In this document: positions 19,011 to 28,455 of the stretch, piece after piece | Layout: each line of letters begins with the position of its first letter | Numbering within the stretch: position 1 is the stretch's first letter | NCBI RefSeq assembly: GCF_901686465.1 | Contig: NZ_LR594487.1 | Location: 840,894 to 904,893 of the forward strand | Source of the DNA: Halorubrum sp. DM2 | Lineage (GTDB): Archaea; Halobacteriota; Halobacteria; Halobacteriales; Haloferacaceae | Length of the DNA: 64,000 nucleotides | Reading direction: 5' to 3' | Notes under the pieces: model-generated | Seen by the model: only the letters and a program-made list of their open reading frames with translations | What the model was told of the DNA's origin: nothing | Database searches by the model: none | Translations under genes and position numbers: made by a program

Positions 19011-19040
19011 TTGCGATTTTCGCAAGTGGTAGTGTACCAC
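19011..19040. promoter_or_regulatory. Two abutting 6-3-6 inverted repeats between carB and a divergent lipoprotein gene
   Basis: TTGCGA-TTT-TCGCAA (19011-19025) is followed immediately by GTGGTA-GTG-TACCAC (19026-19040). Both have perfect 6-bp arms and a 3-bp spacer. They lie 64-93 nt upstream of the carB start and well upstream of the divergent gene, where a dimeric regulator could bind. The role is inferred. Confidence 0.45.
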
Positions 19041-19189
19041 GGTGATAGGTGCCATACACCACGATACGCGACACCCTCATCGAGAATCCGATCGTTCCCG
19101 GCCCGCGAACGACCCGTCCGCGACGAATCGACGGGGTGAGCCGTCTACCACAAGGAATTTATCGGGAACTCGGCGATTCCGAGGCGGAT

Positions 19190-20200
19190 ATGACATGTTC
19201 CCGCCGCCGTGCCCTCCAACTGCTCGGCGCGACCGCCGCGACCGCTGTGACCGCTGGGTGTCTGAACCCCGGCGGTCTCAGTTCGTACGCGCTCCTCGGC
19301 GACGAGGAGGACCTCTCGTCGATCGGTCGGCCGTACCTGTGGCCGGACCCGACCGAAATTGACGCCGTGACCCGCGTCGACTTCGCGACCGAGACGAAGG
19401 CGGCGTGGCTCTCGGAACTGTCCGAGACCGGCAGCGTGACCGTCAGACAGTGGCCGCTCGTCGGACGCGACGCGTGGGGGACCGAGACGCGGCCGCGACC
19501 GACGTTCCTCCGGCGAGACGGGACCTTCTACGAGGTCCGCATTTCCGAGGAGCGGATCCTCGAACTGGAGCGGTGGCACTTCGCGGTCGAACGGGTCGAC
19601 GAGACGCCGCCCGACGACGCGACGGTCGCGCGGCCGCCGTTCGACCTCTCGGCGCAGGACGAGCGCGTCCTCGACGCGGCGCTCGAGGCCGTGTACGCGA
19701 GCAACGACGGCTTCCTCGGCACCCCCGAGTTCGACGAGCTACAGACCGTCGAGTACCATCACGAACTCGACGCGGCGGCCAGCGCGCTCGTCCCCTCGCC
19801 GCCGTTCGCGTTCGTCGAGTACGAGGGCGAGTACTTCCGGCCGGTCGCGGAGCGGCGGACGGTCGTCGTTCCCGAGTGGACGTACGCCGTCAGCGAGATC
19901 GCGGACGAGCGGAGCCGGTTCGAGGAGCACGCGCGCGAGGCGATCGTCGGACGTGACCTCGACGACGCCGGACTCTCGGACGCCGCTCAGGATGTGTTAG
20001 ACGACGCAATCGCGGAGGAGCCGCGTCGGTACGAGGAGGGAGATCCGCCCTCGGACGCGCTCGTCGACGCCCTCGACGCGCTCGGCATCGCCGCCGACCT
20101 CCGACCGATAGGGGAGTACGACGACCGGGTCGACTTCCGGAACGTCGTCGTCGACTACCGGGACGGTGTCTATCGGTTCGATCTGATCGTGACGCCGTAG
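19190..20200 (+). CDS. Tat-exported lipoprotein of unknown function
   Basis: 336-residue exported protein. The N-terminus has a twin-arginine stretch (Arg5-7 in CSRRRALQLLGAT), a short hydrophobic core and a lipobox TAGC with Cys24. The mature part has two similar segments: each has a strand ending in FYEVRISEERILELERWHF or YFRPVAERRTVVVPEWTYAV, followed by an aspartate-rich helix with LSxxxxxVLDxA, suggesting a duplicated fold. I recognise no named family. The start was chosen at 19190 because it begins the Tat signal; the TTTATC element near 19158 is a suitable TATA box. Confidence 0.75.
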   Translation: MTCSRRRALQLLGATAATAVTAGCLNPGGLSSYALLGDEEDLSSIGRPYLWPDPTEIDAVTRVDFATETKAAWLSELSETGSVTVRQWPLVGRDAWGTETRPRPTFLRRDGTFYEVRISEERILELERWHFAVERVDETPPDDATVARPPFDLSAQDERVLDAALEAVYASNDGFLGTPEFDELQTVEYHHELDAAASALVPSPPFAFVEYEGEYFRPVAERRTVVVPEWTYAVSEIADERSRFEEHAREAIVGRDLDDAGLSDAAQDVLDDAIAEEPRRYEEGDPPSDALVDALDALGIAADLRPIGEYDDRVDFRNVVVDYRDGVYRFDLIVTP

Positions 20201-20216
20201 CCGACCGGAGCGGCGC

Positions 20217-20441
20217 TCAGGTTTCGAGCCGGTACTGGTACGGCTGACCCGCGATAACCTCTATCTCGCCGCGCTCGGCCCGCCGCCCGAGCACCGTGGC
20301 GACGCGGTGCGGGCTGTCGATCTCCTCGCAATCGTCGCACTCCTCGACGAGGGCGAGGATCTCCCGCGCCGTCAGCGGCTCGTCGGCCTCGGCGAGCACG
20401 CCGCGGATCCGCTCGTACCGGTCGTATTCGCCGGCACTCAT
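20217..20441 (-). CDS. Small winged-helix-like protein
   Basis: 74-residue acidic protein. The segment RIRGVLAEADEPLTAREILALVEE followed by RVATVLGRRAERGEIEVIAGQPYQYRL has the helix-helix-helix-wing pattern of a minimal winged helix. A CDDC pair in the middle (EECDDCEEIDS) could bind metal. It is likely DNA-binding but too short to assign a family. The stop lies 16 bp from the stop of the convergent lipoprotein gene. Confidence 0.65.
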   Translation of the reverse strand: MSAGEYDRYERIRGVLAEADEPLTAREILALVEECDDCEEIDSPHRVATVLGRRAERGEIEVIAGQPYQYRLET

Positions 20442-20745
20442 ACGTCTTACGTACGGTCTCCGAACATATAGGGTTCAGTGAGACAGGAGTCGGACAACCG
20501 TCTGACAGAAGGGGTGTAGCGGCCGTTCTCGTGGACCCGACCCGTCGATCGGGGTGCGGTACTCATCATCGCGGACCTCGATCCGGTTTCAGCGAACAGG
20601 TAGATACCACTCGGGGTTCGGTCTGAGTCCGCGACCTCGTTCCGTCGGTTCGAACGGCCCGTATGGAGTCTCGACGGAAGGGAATTCGGTGACTGTGCCC
20701 CGATATGTCGTGTTTACTTAATTCGTACGAGTGCGTACCCCGGCT
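20442..20745. other. Intergenic region with promoter for the 20746 reading frame
   Basis: No gene is seen in this stretch. A TTTACTTAATTC element at 20712-20723 lies about 27-33 nt before the ATG at 20746 and looks like a TATA box. Near 20450 a CTTACGTACGG segment could serve the leftward small gene. Confidence 0.5.
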
Positions 20746-20889
20746 ATGGAGTTCGAGGCCCAGCGGGAGAGTCCGACGGGTGATCGGGTAGCTCGGGCCG
20801 ATAACGGGAACCTCCCGGGGAGCGTTCGGTGGTCTCCCGCGTACGGGGTCGTTCCGAAGAACTCACGCGACCGATCGGGGAATCGATGA
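20746..20889 (+). CDS. Possible 47-residue leader ORF coupled to mscS
   Basis: A 47-residue frame starts with ATG 27-33 nt after a TATA-like element and ends with a TGA that overlaps the ATG of the channel gene as ATGA. The product is hydrophilic and rich in arginine, glycine and asparagine. If transcription starts near 20746, this frame would be read first and the channel by reinitiation. I recognise no family, and coding cannot be proved from composition. Confidence 0.35.
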   Translation: MEFEAQRESPTGDRVARADNGNLPGSVRWSPAYGVVPKNSRDRSGNR

Positions 20890-21788
20890 CGACGGGAATC
20901 ATCACGGCGGCGACGGTGCTCCGACAGGCCTCTGAGCCGGATCCCGGGCCCGAAGAGCTGACCGTGTTCTGGCCGCTTCTGGTTCAACTCGGCTGGTTTC
21001 TCGCCGGCTTCTCGGCGGTCGTCCTGATCGGGTGGCTGGTCGTACAACCGGTTCTCAGACGAGCCGTCCGGCGACGGAACCGCAACAACCCGACCCTCCA
21101 AGCCGCCGTCGTCCTGTACTTCCGCCTCCTCGTGGTGCTGGTGGGGACGCTGGTCGGGGTCGCGCTCGCCGGCTACGGGGAACTCCTCGGTGACTCCGCG
21201 CTCGTCATCAGCGCGGTCGCGCTGGCGGTGGGGATCGCCGCACGCGAGGTGATCGGATCGCTCGTCAGCGGGGTCGCACTGGTTCTCGACCCGGAGTTCA
21301 ACGTCGGCGACCATATCAAGTGGAACGGCGGGGAGGGGACCGTACAGTCGATCGCCCTCCGAATCACTCGCGTCGAGACCGCCGCCGGCGAGCTCGTGAC
21401 CATCCCGAACACCATACTGACCGCACACGAGATCACTCGGCCGTACGGCCGAGGGAATCATCGGATCGTACAGGAACTCCGCGTCGGTTACGAGAGCGAC
21501 CTCGACGACGTACTGTGCCAGCTCATCGAGGTGGCCGGTGAGACGGAGGGGATTCTCACCGACCCGCCTCCGGCCGCGTACGTCGACGAGCTCGGTGACG
21601 ACGCGGTTTCGGTCCGGGTCCACTACTGGATCACCGACCCGACTCGACGCGATGTCTTCGCGGTCAGGTCCGCGTACGCGCGGGCCGCCAAAGACCGGCT
21701 CGAAGCCGAGGGGATCAACGTCAGCCCGCCGGCCGAACGCGAACTCTCCGGCCGGATTCGCCTTAGCGATCCCTCCGAACGAGAATGA
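20886..21788 (+). CDS. MscS-family mechanosensitive channel
   Basis: 300-residue channel distinct from the one at 11286. The N-terminal half has three hydrophobic helices, and the pore and beta domain signature begins ALAVGIAAREVIGSLVSGVALVL, followed by DPEFNVGDHIKWNGGEGTVQ. The C-terminal alpha/beta domain carries the usual VEIxRxRxY-like pattern and a short tail. The start at 20886 gives a normal N-terminus; an in-frame GTG at 20829 would add 19 basic residues. The overlap with the upstream 47-codon frame suggests coupled translation. Confidence 0.88.
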   Translation: MTTGIITAATVLRQASEPDPGPEELTVFWPLLVQLGWFLAGFSAVVLIGWLVVQPVLRRAVRRRNRNNPTLQAAVVLYFRLLVVLVGTLVGVALAGYGELLGDSALVISAVALAVGIAAREVIGSLVSGVALVLDPEFNVGDHIKWNGGEGTVQSIALRITRVETAAGELVTIPNTILTAHEITRPYGRGNHRIVQELRVGYESDLDDVLCQLIEVAGETEGILTDPPPAAYVDELGDDAVSVRVHYWITDPTRRDVFAVRSAYARAAKDRLEAEGINVSPPAERELSGRIRLSDPSERE

Positions 21789-21864
21789 GCGACCGGAGAC
21801 ACCGCACGGCACCAGCGCATCGGGTGGTCCGTCTCGTCCGGCTCGGAACGTCCGATCGTCGCGC

Positions 21865-22398
21865 TCAGGCGTACGGGTCCTCTGCTTCGAGGTCGCGCTC
21901 CGCCCGGTACTGTTCGACGAACTCGCTCACGTCGAACTCGACCATCTCCTGTTCGAACGCCGACAGCGCCTCGTCGTCTTCGGCGTGGCTCACGGCGTGT
22001 TCCATCAGTTCGACGACGAGTTCGACGACGACCTCGTGGAGCCGCCGGGAGTCGAACTCCGTCACCCATGCCATCGCGTACCCGACGTCCGCGTTCTCGC
22101 TGGCGTCGTGCGCGACGACGGCCTCCGGGAACTCCTCTAAGACGACGCCGAGCAGGTGCGGCGTGTCGAACTCCGGCATCTCCTCGCTGGTCGTCTCGAT
22201 CGCTTCGCGCAGGACATCGACCAAAAAGTCCGGGAGGAACCGCTCGGGGGGGTGGACGTCCATCACGACCGCGTGGGTCTCACCGCAGGCGCACTCGTAC
22301 TCGCGCATCCCGAGGTCCAGTTCGTCGACGCCGATCGCCTCCCCGCAGGGCAGCTCCAGCGCGTTCTCGTCGCCGCCGGGGACGCGGGGCTGAGACAT
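21865..22398 (-). CDS. DUF5815-family protein
   Basis: 177-residue, highly acidic, soluble protein. An N-terminal CGEAIGVDELDLGMREYECACGE segment has three cysteines that could form a small metal site. The remainder is helical with conserved HLLGVVLEEFPEAVVAHDASENADVGYA. This matches what I recall of the haloarchaeal DUF5815 family; function is unknown. It is the last gene before CDC48 on the same strand but is separated from it by the acidic small protein. Confidence 0.7.
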   Translation of the reverse strand: MSQPRVPGGDENALELPCGEAIGVDELDLGMREYECACGETHAVVMDVHPPERFLPDFLVDVLREAIETTSEEMPEFDTPHLLGVVLEEFPEAVVAHDASENADVGYAMAWVTEFDSRRLHEVVVELVVELMEHAVSHAEDDEALSAFEQEMVEFDVSEFVEQYRAERDLEAEDPYA

Positions 22399-22484
22399 AC
22401 CTGCCTTTGGCCGTTCGCGGGGTTAAAAGGCGCGGAACGCGTCGCTGCGTCACCGCGGGGCATGACTGTCCCCGGCCCGTCGCG

Positions 22485-22730
22485 CTACTCGAAGTCCTCG
22501 TAGCCCCCCTCGTCGTCGCCGTCGGTGTCGCTATCGCTGCCGCCGTCGGTGTCGCTATCGCTGCCGCCGTCCGGTGACCCGTACGTCTCGACCTCGGCTT
22601 CGACCTCGATCTCGATCCCGTTCGCCTCGTAGGTCGCCTCGATCAGTTCGGCGTCGTCGCGCTCGATCTCCAGTTCGTCGCGGTCGACCTCCACTTCGAC
22701 TTCCACGTCGACGGTAACATCATCTGACAT
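22485..22730 (-). CDS. Small, extremely acidic protein with DNA-encoded tandem repeat
   Basis: 81-residue protein, about half aspartate, glutamate and valine. An N-terminal run of alternating Val/Glu (VTVDVEVEVEVDRDELEIE) suggests a long beta strand. The C-terminus holds two copies of GGSDSDTD encoded by a 24-bp tandem repeat. No membrane segment is present. No family is recognised. It lies 87 bp downstream of cdc48 on the same strand and may share its transcript. Confidence 0.6.
   Translation of the reverse strand: MSDDVTVDVEVEVEVDRDELEIERDDAELIEATYEANGIEIEVEAEVETYGSPDGGSDSDTDGGSDSDTDGDDEGGYEDFE
22521..22568. repeat. 24-bp tandem repeat, two identical copies
   Basis: Two perfect 24-bp units lie inside the small acidic protein gene and encode the duplicated GGSDSDTD. 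Copy number may vary between strains by slippage. Confidence 0.8.
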
Positions 22731-22816
22731 GCTCGGCTCTCGATACGGGACGTGTACGCAAAAACGGTCGGCAGCGCGAGGTCGGGACGTCCCGGCCGTC
22801 CGGGCGGCTCCGCCGC

Positions 22817-25039
22817 TTACTGGAACCCGACGCGACCGCCGGTGTCGCGGAGCGCCTCTCCCTTGCCGCCCTTGAACTGCTCTTCGACCTCGTCGTAGTA
22901 CGCGAGGATGTCTTCGTTTATCGTCGGCCGCACCGACTCCATCGCCCGCCGGAAGTGTTTCATCTCTACCTCCTGGGCGTCGTCGTCGTCGCGCAGCGCC
23001 TCGATGGCGGCCTCGCGGGCGATCCCTTCGAGGTCGGAGCCGACGTAACCGTCGGTGATCTCGGCGATCTCGCGGAGGCTCACGTCGGGCGCGAGCGGGG
23101 TGTTCTGCGTGTGGATGTCGAGGATCTGCTCGCGGCCCTCCTGGTCGGGCTGGCCGATCATCACGAGCCGGTCGAACCGCCCCGAGCGCAGCAGCGCGGG
23201 GTCGATCATGTCCGGCCGGTTGGTCGCGCCGATGACCATCACGTCGCCCATGTCCTCTAACCCGTCCAGCTCGGTGAGCAGCTGGTTGACGACGCGCTCT
23301 GAGACGTTGTTTCCGGCCTCCTGCCCGCGTGCGGGCGCGAGGCTGTCGAGCTCGTCGAAGAAGATGATCGTCGGGCTCACCTGCCGGGCCTTCCGGAAGG
23401 TCTGTCTGATCGCCTTCTCCGACTCGCCGACCCACTTCGAGAGCAGCTGCGGGCCTCGCACCGAGATGAAGTTCGCGTTCGTCTCGTTGGCGACCGCCTT
23501 CGCCATCAGCGTCTTCCCGGTGCCCGGCGGGCCGTACAGCAACACCCCCTTCGGGGCGTTGACGCCCATCCGGTCGAACTTCTCCGGCGAGGTGAGCGGC
23601 CACTCGACCGACTCCTGGACCTGCTGTTGGGCCTCGCTGAGGCCGCCCACGTCGTCCCACGAGATCTTCGGTAGCTCGACGAGCACCTCGCGCATCGCCG
23701 ACGGCTCCACCTCGTTCAGCGCGCCCGAGAAGTCGTTGCGCTTGACGATCATCCGGTCGATGAGGCTGGGGGGAACCTCCTCCTCGTCGAGATCGATCTC
23801 CGGGAGGTACCGGCGCAGCGCCTTCATCGCGGCCTCCTTGGTGAGGCTCTCGATGTCCGCGCCGACGAACCCGTGCGTCTCGTCGGCGAGGTGGTCTAAG
23901 CTCACGTCGTCCGAGAGCGGCATCCCGCGGGTGTGGATCTGGAGGATCTCCTTGCGGCCCACCTCGTCGGGGACGCCGATCTCGATCTCGCGGTCGAACC
24001 GCCCGGGGCGGCGGAGCGCGGGGTCGACGCTGTCGACGCGGTTCGTCGCGCCGATGACGATCACCTGCCCGCGCGTCTCTAACCCGTCCATCATCGTCAG
24101 CAGCTGGGCGACGACGCGGCGCTCGACCTCGCCGGTGACGTCCTCGCGTTTCGGCGCGATCGAGTCCAGCTCGTCGATGAAGATGATGCTCGGGCTCTCC
24201 TCTTTGGCGTCCTCGAAGATCTCTCTGAGCTGCTGTTCGGACTCGCCGTAGTACTTCGAGATGATCTCCGGGCCGGCGATCGAGAAGAACGACGCCGAGG
24301 TCTCGTTGGCGACCGCCTTCGCCAGGAGGGTCTTCCCGGTTCCCGGCGGGCCGTGAAGCAGGACGCCCTGCGGCGGCTCGATGCCGAGCTTCGAGAAGAT
24401 CTGCGGGTGTTTCATCGGCAGCTCCACCATCTCGCGGACGCGCTGGATCTCCGACTGGAGCCCGCCGATGTCCTCGTAGGTGATCCCGCCGCCGGTCTTC
24501 TCGAACCCGGAGATCGGCTCCTCGCGCAGCTCGACCTCCGTGTCCTCGGTGATGAGACAGACGCCGTCCGGCTCCGTCTCGACCGCGATCAGCGGGATCG
24601 CCTGCCCGGGCGACCGCATGAACGGGTGGTTCGTCGACGACATCACGGGGACGATGTCGCGCTCGACGACCGGCCGCTTGAGGATCTGGCGTTTCACCAT
24701 CCCGGCGGCGTCGGAGCCGAACTGGACGGACGCCTCCTCCGGCGGGGCGAGGACGAGCTTGTCGGCCTTCTCGGCCTCCGCCTTCCGGATGGTGACGCGC
24801 TCGCCGATGCCGACGTCCGCGTTCTGCCGGGTGAACCCGTCCACCCGCACGGTGTCGGTGTTCCAGTCCTGACGGTCCGCGCGCCAGACCTTCGCGGCGG
24901 TGGTCTCCGCGCCCTCGATCTCGATGATGTCGCCGGGCGAGAGCTTCAGGTGCAACAGCGTGTCGGGGTCGAGTCGGGCGATGCCGCGGCCCGAGTCGTT
25001 CGGGTACGCCTTCGCCACTTCGAGTTGGACTTCGTTCAT
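22817..25039 (-). CDS. cdc48: CDC48/VCP-type AAA+ ATPase
   Basis: 740-residue double-ring AAA+ unfoldase. The N-terminal double-psi barrel domain begins [20 protein letters not shown]; the two ATPase modules have Walker A GPPGTGKT at 230-237 and 503-510, each with a DELD Walker B box and an SRH with arginine finger. The C-terminus lacks the eukaryotic HbYX tail but ends [10 protein letters not shown]. In archaea it unfolds proteins for the 20S proteasome. I chose the ATG at 25039 because the conserved N domain begins there; the frame is open further upstream but gives basic unrelated residues. Both active sites look intact. Confidence 0.96.
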   Translation of the reverse strand: MNEVQLEVAKAYPNDSGRGIARLDPDTLLHLKLSPGDIIEIEGAETTAAKVWRADRQDWNTDTVRVDGFTRQNADVGIGERVTIRKAEAEKADKLVLAPPEEASVQFGSDAAGMVKRQILKRPVVERDIVPVMSSTNHPFMRSPGQAIPLIAVETEPDGVCLITEDTEVELREEPISGFEKTGGGITYEDIGGLQSEIQRVREMVELPMKHPQIFSKLGIEPPQGVLLHGPPGTGKTLLAKAVANETSASFFSIAGPEIISKYYGESEQQLREIFEDAKEESPSIIFIDELDSIAPKREDVTGEVERRVVAQLLTMMDGLETRGQVIVIGATNRVDSVDPALRRPGRFDREIEIGVPDEVGRKEILQIHTRGMPLSDDVSLDHLADETHGFVGADIESLTKEAAMKALRRYLPEIDLDEEEVPPSLIDRMIVKRNDFSGALNEVEPSAMREVLVELPKISWDDVGGLSEAQQQVQESVEWPLTSPEKFDRMGVNAPKGVLLYGPPGTGKTLMAKAVANETNANFISVRGPQLLSKWVGESEKAIRQTFRKARQVSPTIIFFDELDSLAPARGQEAGNNVSERVVNQLLTELDGLEDMGDVMVIGATNRPDMIDPALLRSGRFDRLVMIGQPDQEGREQILDIHTQNTPLAPDVSLREIAEITDGYVGSDLEGIAREAAIEALRDDDDAQEVEMKHFRRAMESVRPTINEDILAYYDEVEEQFKGGKGEALRDTGGRVGFQ

Positions 25040-25227
25040 GGTTCCTCGCGGGGGATGGTCGTATCTGGATCCGGTCCGGGAATAAGCCTGTTGCCCGTGT
25101 GGGGGCCATCGATCCGACCCGCGGGATCGGCGGCCGCGAAAGGCTGTGTGATCATATAGCACGGTACGGATTCCGCTCTTAAAACCCCGTCGTAACTGTG
25201 TGTTTTCGCCGTTTCGCTTGGGGACGC

Positions 25228-25911
25228 TCACGACGACCGGGCCTGAACGACGCCGACGACGAGGAGGCCGGACGCGACGACGGGCGTCGCCGCCCCCGAC
25301 CCGGGCACCGCGACGTTGCTCCCGACGACGCCGAGGGCCACGGCGGCGGCGCAGCCGGCGTACGCCCGCGCGAACCGACGGTCACGGCGGGAGCCGCGCG
25401 ACCGTGCGAACAGCCACACGCCCGCCGCGAACAGCCCCGCGACGAGCAGCGTGTGCGCCCAGTAGGCGGTCGTGGGGACGACGGCGTTGGTACCGAAGGC
25501 GGTCGCGGTCTCGGCGATCCCGTCCCAGTACACCCCGTGGATCGGCGTCGTGACGACCAGTCCGACGTTCGCACCGACGACGAGCGCGACGCCCGCGTAC
25601 ACCGCGGGGTGGCTGAGCGTCGCCGGCGTGCTGTGGGCCGTGCTGGCGAACAGGAACCACCCCAGACCGGCCACGGACGCCCCGACCAGCGACAGGAGGT
25701 AGAAGTACGCCTGCGTCATCGGTTCCGGGGAGAACGGACGGAACGCCGCCGTTCCGCCCCAGATGGCGACCCCGATGGCGAGGACGCCGAACGAGAGGCC
25801 GTTGTCGCTCTCGCGGTGTGCGATCGCGGTTCGGAGGCCGGGACCGACGGCGACGAGCGAGGCGACCGCCCCGAGGGCGGCCCAGACCGTCCCGACCGTG
25901 GAGGGAGACAT
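25228..25911 (-). CDS. Stand-alone seven-helix domain resembling histidine kinase N-terminal 7TM
   Basis: 227-residue polytopic membrane protein with seven hydrophobic helices. The N-terminal helix [19 protein letters not shown] and the central [10 protein letters not shown]...GVALVVGAN pattern resemble the N-terminal 7TM sensor region of archaeal histidine kinases. No HisKA, PAS or ATPase domain follows, because the frame stops after the last helix. It may be a truncated receptor, or a stand-alone sensor that uses another partner. Resemblance to the 7TM family is moderate. Confidence 0.65.
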   Translation of the reverse strand: MSPSTVGTVWAALGAVASLVAVGPGLRTAIAHRESDNGLSFGVLAIGVAIWGGTAAFRPFSPEPMTQAYFYLLSLVGASVAGLGWFLFASTAHSTPATLSHPAVYAGVALVVGANVGLVVTTPIHGVYWDGIAETATAFGTNAVVPTTAYWAHTLLVAGLFAAGVWLFARSRGSRRDRRFARAYAGCAAAVALGVVGSNVAVPGSGAATPVVASGLLVVGVVQARSS

Positions 25912-26068
25912 ACCGACCGGTGTCAATCTGCCGTATTAGGGTTTTTCATACGGCCGACAAGTTCGACCGACAGCTTCGACTGACCGCCGCTCGACGGACC
26001 CGCCGTCGGGACGGGCTCGGAACCCGCCGATCAGGGAGTATTTGTCCCCAGCTGGCCTCCGATAGGCC

Positions 26069-27439
26069 ATGCGAACGCTCGTCTTCGACGGTCGGACCGG
26101 TGCCGCCGGCGACATGATCTGCGCCGCGCTGATCGCGGCCGGAGCCGACCCCGACGCCCTCGCCCCTGTGACCGATCGGCTCCCGGTCCGGTACGAGGTC
26201 GGAGAGACGACAAAAAACGGGATCCGGGCGACCACCGTCGACGTGTTCGTCGACGACGACCACTCCCACGGCGACACTGGCGAGTACTCTCACGACCACG
26301 CTGACGACCACTCCCACGGCGACACTGACGGTCACCCCCACGACCACTCCCACGACCACGCCGACGCCGATCACACACACGCCGAAGGGGCCGGCGTCCG
26401 CCGGAGCTACTTGGAGGTGGTCGACCTCGTCGAGTCGATGGACCTCCCCGCCGCGGTCGAGTCGACCGCGCTCGACGCCTTCGAACTGCTCGGCCGCGCG
26501 GAGGCGTCGGTCCACGGCACCGACCTCGACGAGACGCACTTCCACGAGGTGGGCGCGGACGACGCGATCGCAGACGTGGTCGGCGCGGCGCTGCTGCTCG
26601 CCGACCTCGACCCGGAGCGCGTGGTCACGACCCCGGTCGCCGCCGGCGGCGGCACGGTCGAGATGAGCCACGGGACGTACCCCGTCCCGGCACCCGCGAC
26701 GACGGAGATCGCGACCCGTGCCGGCTTCCGGATCGTCGGCGGTCCGATCGACCGCGAACTGCTGACGCCGACCGGTGCGGCGATCCTCGGCGCGGTCGCC
26801 GATGGCGTCGACGCGGTGCCGGATATTTCGGTCGAACACGCGGGCTACGGGGCCGGCGACGCCGACTTCGAGCGCCATCCGAACGTCCTCCGCGCGCTCG
26901 TCGGCGACGGCGGCAGAGCGGGAGACGGAAGCGAGGCGGACCGTGCGGACTCCGCGGAGGGGAAACTCGTCCACGACGACATCGCCGTTCTGGAGACGAA
27001 CCTCGACGACGCCGCACCCGAGGTCCTCGGCGGGCTTCAGGAGACCCTCTCGCGCGCCGGCGCGCGAGACGTGACGATCGTTCCGACGACGATGAAGAAG
27101 TCGCGGCCCGGGCACCTCGTGAAGGTGATCTGTAAGCCCGACGACGCGGCGGCGGTCGCCGAGCGCCTCGCCCGCGAGACCGGGACGCTCGGGGTGCGCC
27201 AGTCCGGCGCGAGCCACCGCTGGATCGCCGAGCGCGAGTTCGAGACGGCGACGCTCCGCGTCGACGGCGCGGCCCACGAGGTGGCCGTCAAGGTCGCCTC
27301 GACGACTGAGGGCGACGTGTACGACGTCAGCGGGGAGTACGACGACGCGGTCGCGGTCGCGGAGGCGACCGGCCTCCCCATCCGAGAAGTGCTTCGGCGG
27401 GCCGAGAGCGTCGTTCGGGAGCGGCTGGGCGACGAGTAG
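26069..27439 (+). CDS. larC: Nickel insertase LarC
   Basis: 456-residue protein of the LarC family, which uses CTP to insert nickel into the pyridinium dithiocarboxylate pincer cofactor of lactate racemase-type enzymes. The N-terminus RTLVFDGRTGAAGDMICAALIAAGAD and the HFHEVGADDAIADVVGAALLL segment are characteristic. Between them, residues about 68-110 form a histidine/aspartate-rich insertion (HSHGDTGEYSHDHADDHSHG) likely to bind nickel. No larA, larB or larE is adjacent. TATTTG about 30 nt upstream is a weak TATA element. Confidence 0.9.
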   Translation: MRTLVFDGRTGAAGDMICAALIAAGADPDALAPVTDRLPVRYEVGETTKNGIRATTVDVFVDDDHSHGDTGEYSHDHADDHSHGDTDGHPHDHSHDHADADHTHAEGAGVRRSYLEVVDLVESMDLPAAVESTALDAFELLGRAEASVHGTDLDETHFHEVGADDAIADVVGAALLLADLDPERVVTTPVAAGGGTVEMSHGTYPVPAPATTEIATRAGFRIVGGPIDRELLTPTGAAILGAVADGVDAVPDISVEHAGYGAGDADFERHPNVLRALVGDGGRAGDGSEADRADSAEGKLVHDDIAVLETNLDDAAPEVLGGLQETLSRAGARDVTIVPTTMKKSRPGHLVKVICKPDDAAAVAERLARETGTLGVRQSGASHRWIAEREFETATLRVDGAAHEVAVKVASTTEGDVYDVSGEYDDAVAVAEATGLPIREVLRRAESVVRERLGDE

Positions 27440-27521
27440 CGGAGCGGAATCGAGAGGGAGAAGTGGCGGACAGGAGCGAGAAGTAGCGGAGCGGGAGCGA
27501 GGAGGGGAGACGACCGCCCCG

Positions 27522-27875
27522 TCAGTCGGGCGGATCGACCCGCTCGACGCGCTCGGGGTCGACGCCGAACCCGTCGGCGAGTCGGTCGGCGACCGCGGCC
27601 GGCGCTGGTGGGTCCGTGCCCGCCGAATCGCTCGCGTCGCGGCCGGGAGGCTCGGTTGCGCGGGCCTCCTCGTCGACCGCGAGGGTCGCGACGGCCTCGA
27701 CCGTGGTGTCGTTCAGGCCGGGCTGTAATCCGGCAATTTCCAGCTTTTCGACGCTGATACCGTCGATTCGCTCGATCTGTGCTCTCGCGCCGGCGACGAG
27801 GTCGCCGGTCGCCGCCTCCGAGACGCGGACGGAGACCGTCGCCTCGACGGACGGCGTGTGGTCGGCTGCTGCCAT
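27522..27875 (-). CDS. Hypothetical acidic protein, ferredoxin-like pattern
   Basis: 117-residue soluble protein. The first 70 residues show a strand-helix-strand pattern (VEATVSVRVSEAATGDLVAGARAQIERIDGISVEKLEIAGLQPG), compatible with a small alpha/beta sandwich, followed by an alanine/proline-rich linker and a helix. I recognise no family. It lies convergent to larC with about 80 bp between the stops. Confidence 0.55.
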   Translation of the reverse strand: MAAADHTPSVEATVSVRVSEAATGDLVAGARAQIERIDGISVEKLEIAGLQPGLNDTTVEAVATLAVDEEARATEPPGRDASDSAGTDPPAPAAVADRLADGFGVDPERVERVDPPD

Positions 27876-28455
27876 ACTCCCTCGCCGCGAGTCGAACGCG
27901 GCGCGGACGGCGTCGCGGGGCGACCGGTCGGCGAGACCGATCGGACCCGCGGGTCCGCGTCCCCGGGCCCCGGGCGACGTGGATCGCCGCTGACGCCCGC
28001 GAGGGACACGGTCGCGGCTCGACGCGCGAGACGACAGCGCAGGCTGGAGAGAACGGGGATCTGGTCCGTCCCGCGGGGAAACCTCCCCAGCCGACGCGCG
28101 TCACGCGGTCGGGCGGACGGACCGTGGGTTCGGAGTCCCGTAGCCGATACCCGTCCACCCGAGGAACGCGACGCTCGCGGATCGAACGAGCGTCGAGCGG
28201 GTGGAACGGGTCATTTGGGTCTCCGGCGGCGCGTACCGCGCCGTTGACGACACCGTGGACGGGTTTCGTATTAAAATTATGCTGGCTATGCTACCACATG
28301 TCACGACGAGTTCTCGCGAGCAGATCCGGAATCCGTCGCGGTCGCGGTCTCGGCGGAGAACGCGTTCGAGACGGCCACAGCGGTCGGGTTCCGCCGACGC
28401 CGAGACGACAAACCTATGCCGGCCGCCCGACCAGTTTGCCGTAACACCCGTCTCC
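27876..28455. other. 580-bp region without certain gene, contains aspS promoter area
   Basis: No convincing protein gene is seen. An AT patch at about 28268-28280 (GTATTAAAATTATG) stands out in GC-rich surroundings and could be a promoter. A 37-codon leftward frame at 28101-28214 is too short and arginine/serine-rich to call. The aspS start at 28456 is preceded by ACAAACCTATG about 30 nt upstream. Confidence 0.45.

Noticed and set aside
22817-25109. Second long reading frame overlapping cdc48 and the small acidic protein
   Set aside because: It is arginine-rich noise in the wrong frame; only its last 81 residues form a real gene.
28101-28214. 37-codon leftward frame before aspS
   Set aside because: No motif or promoter support; composition looks non-coding.
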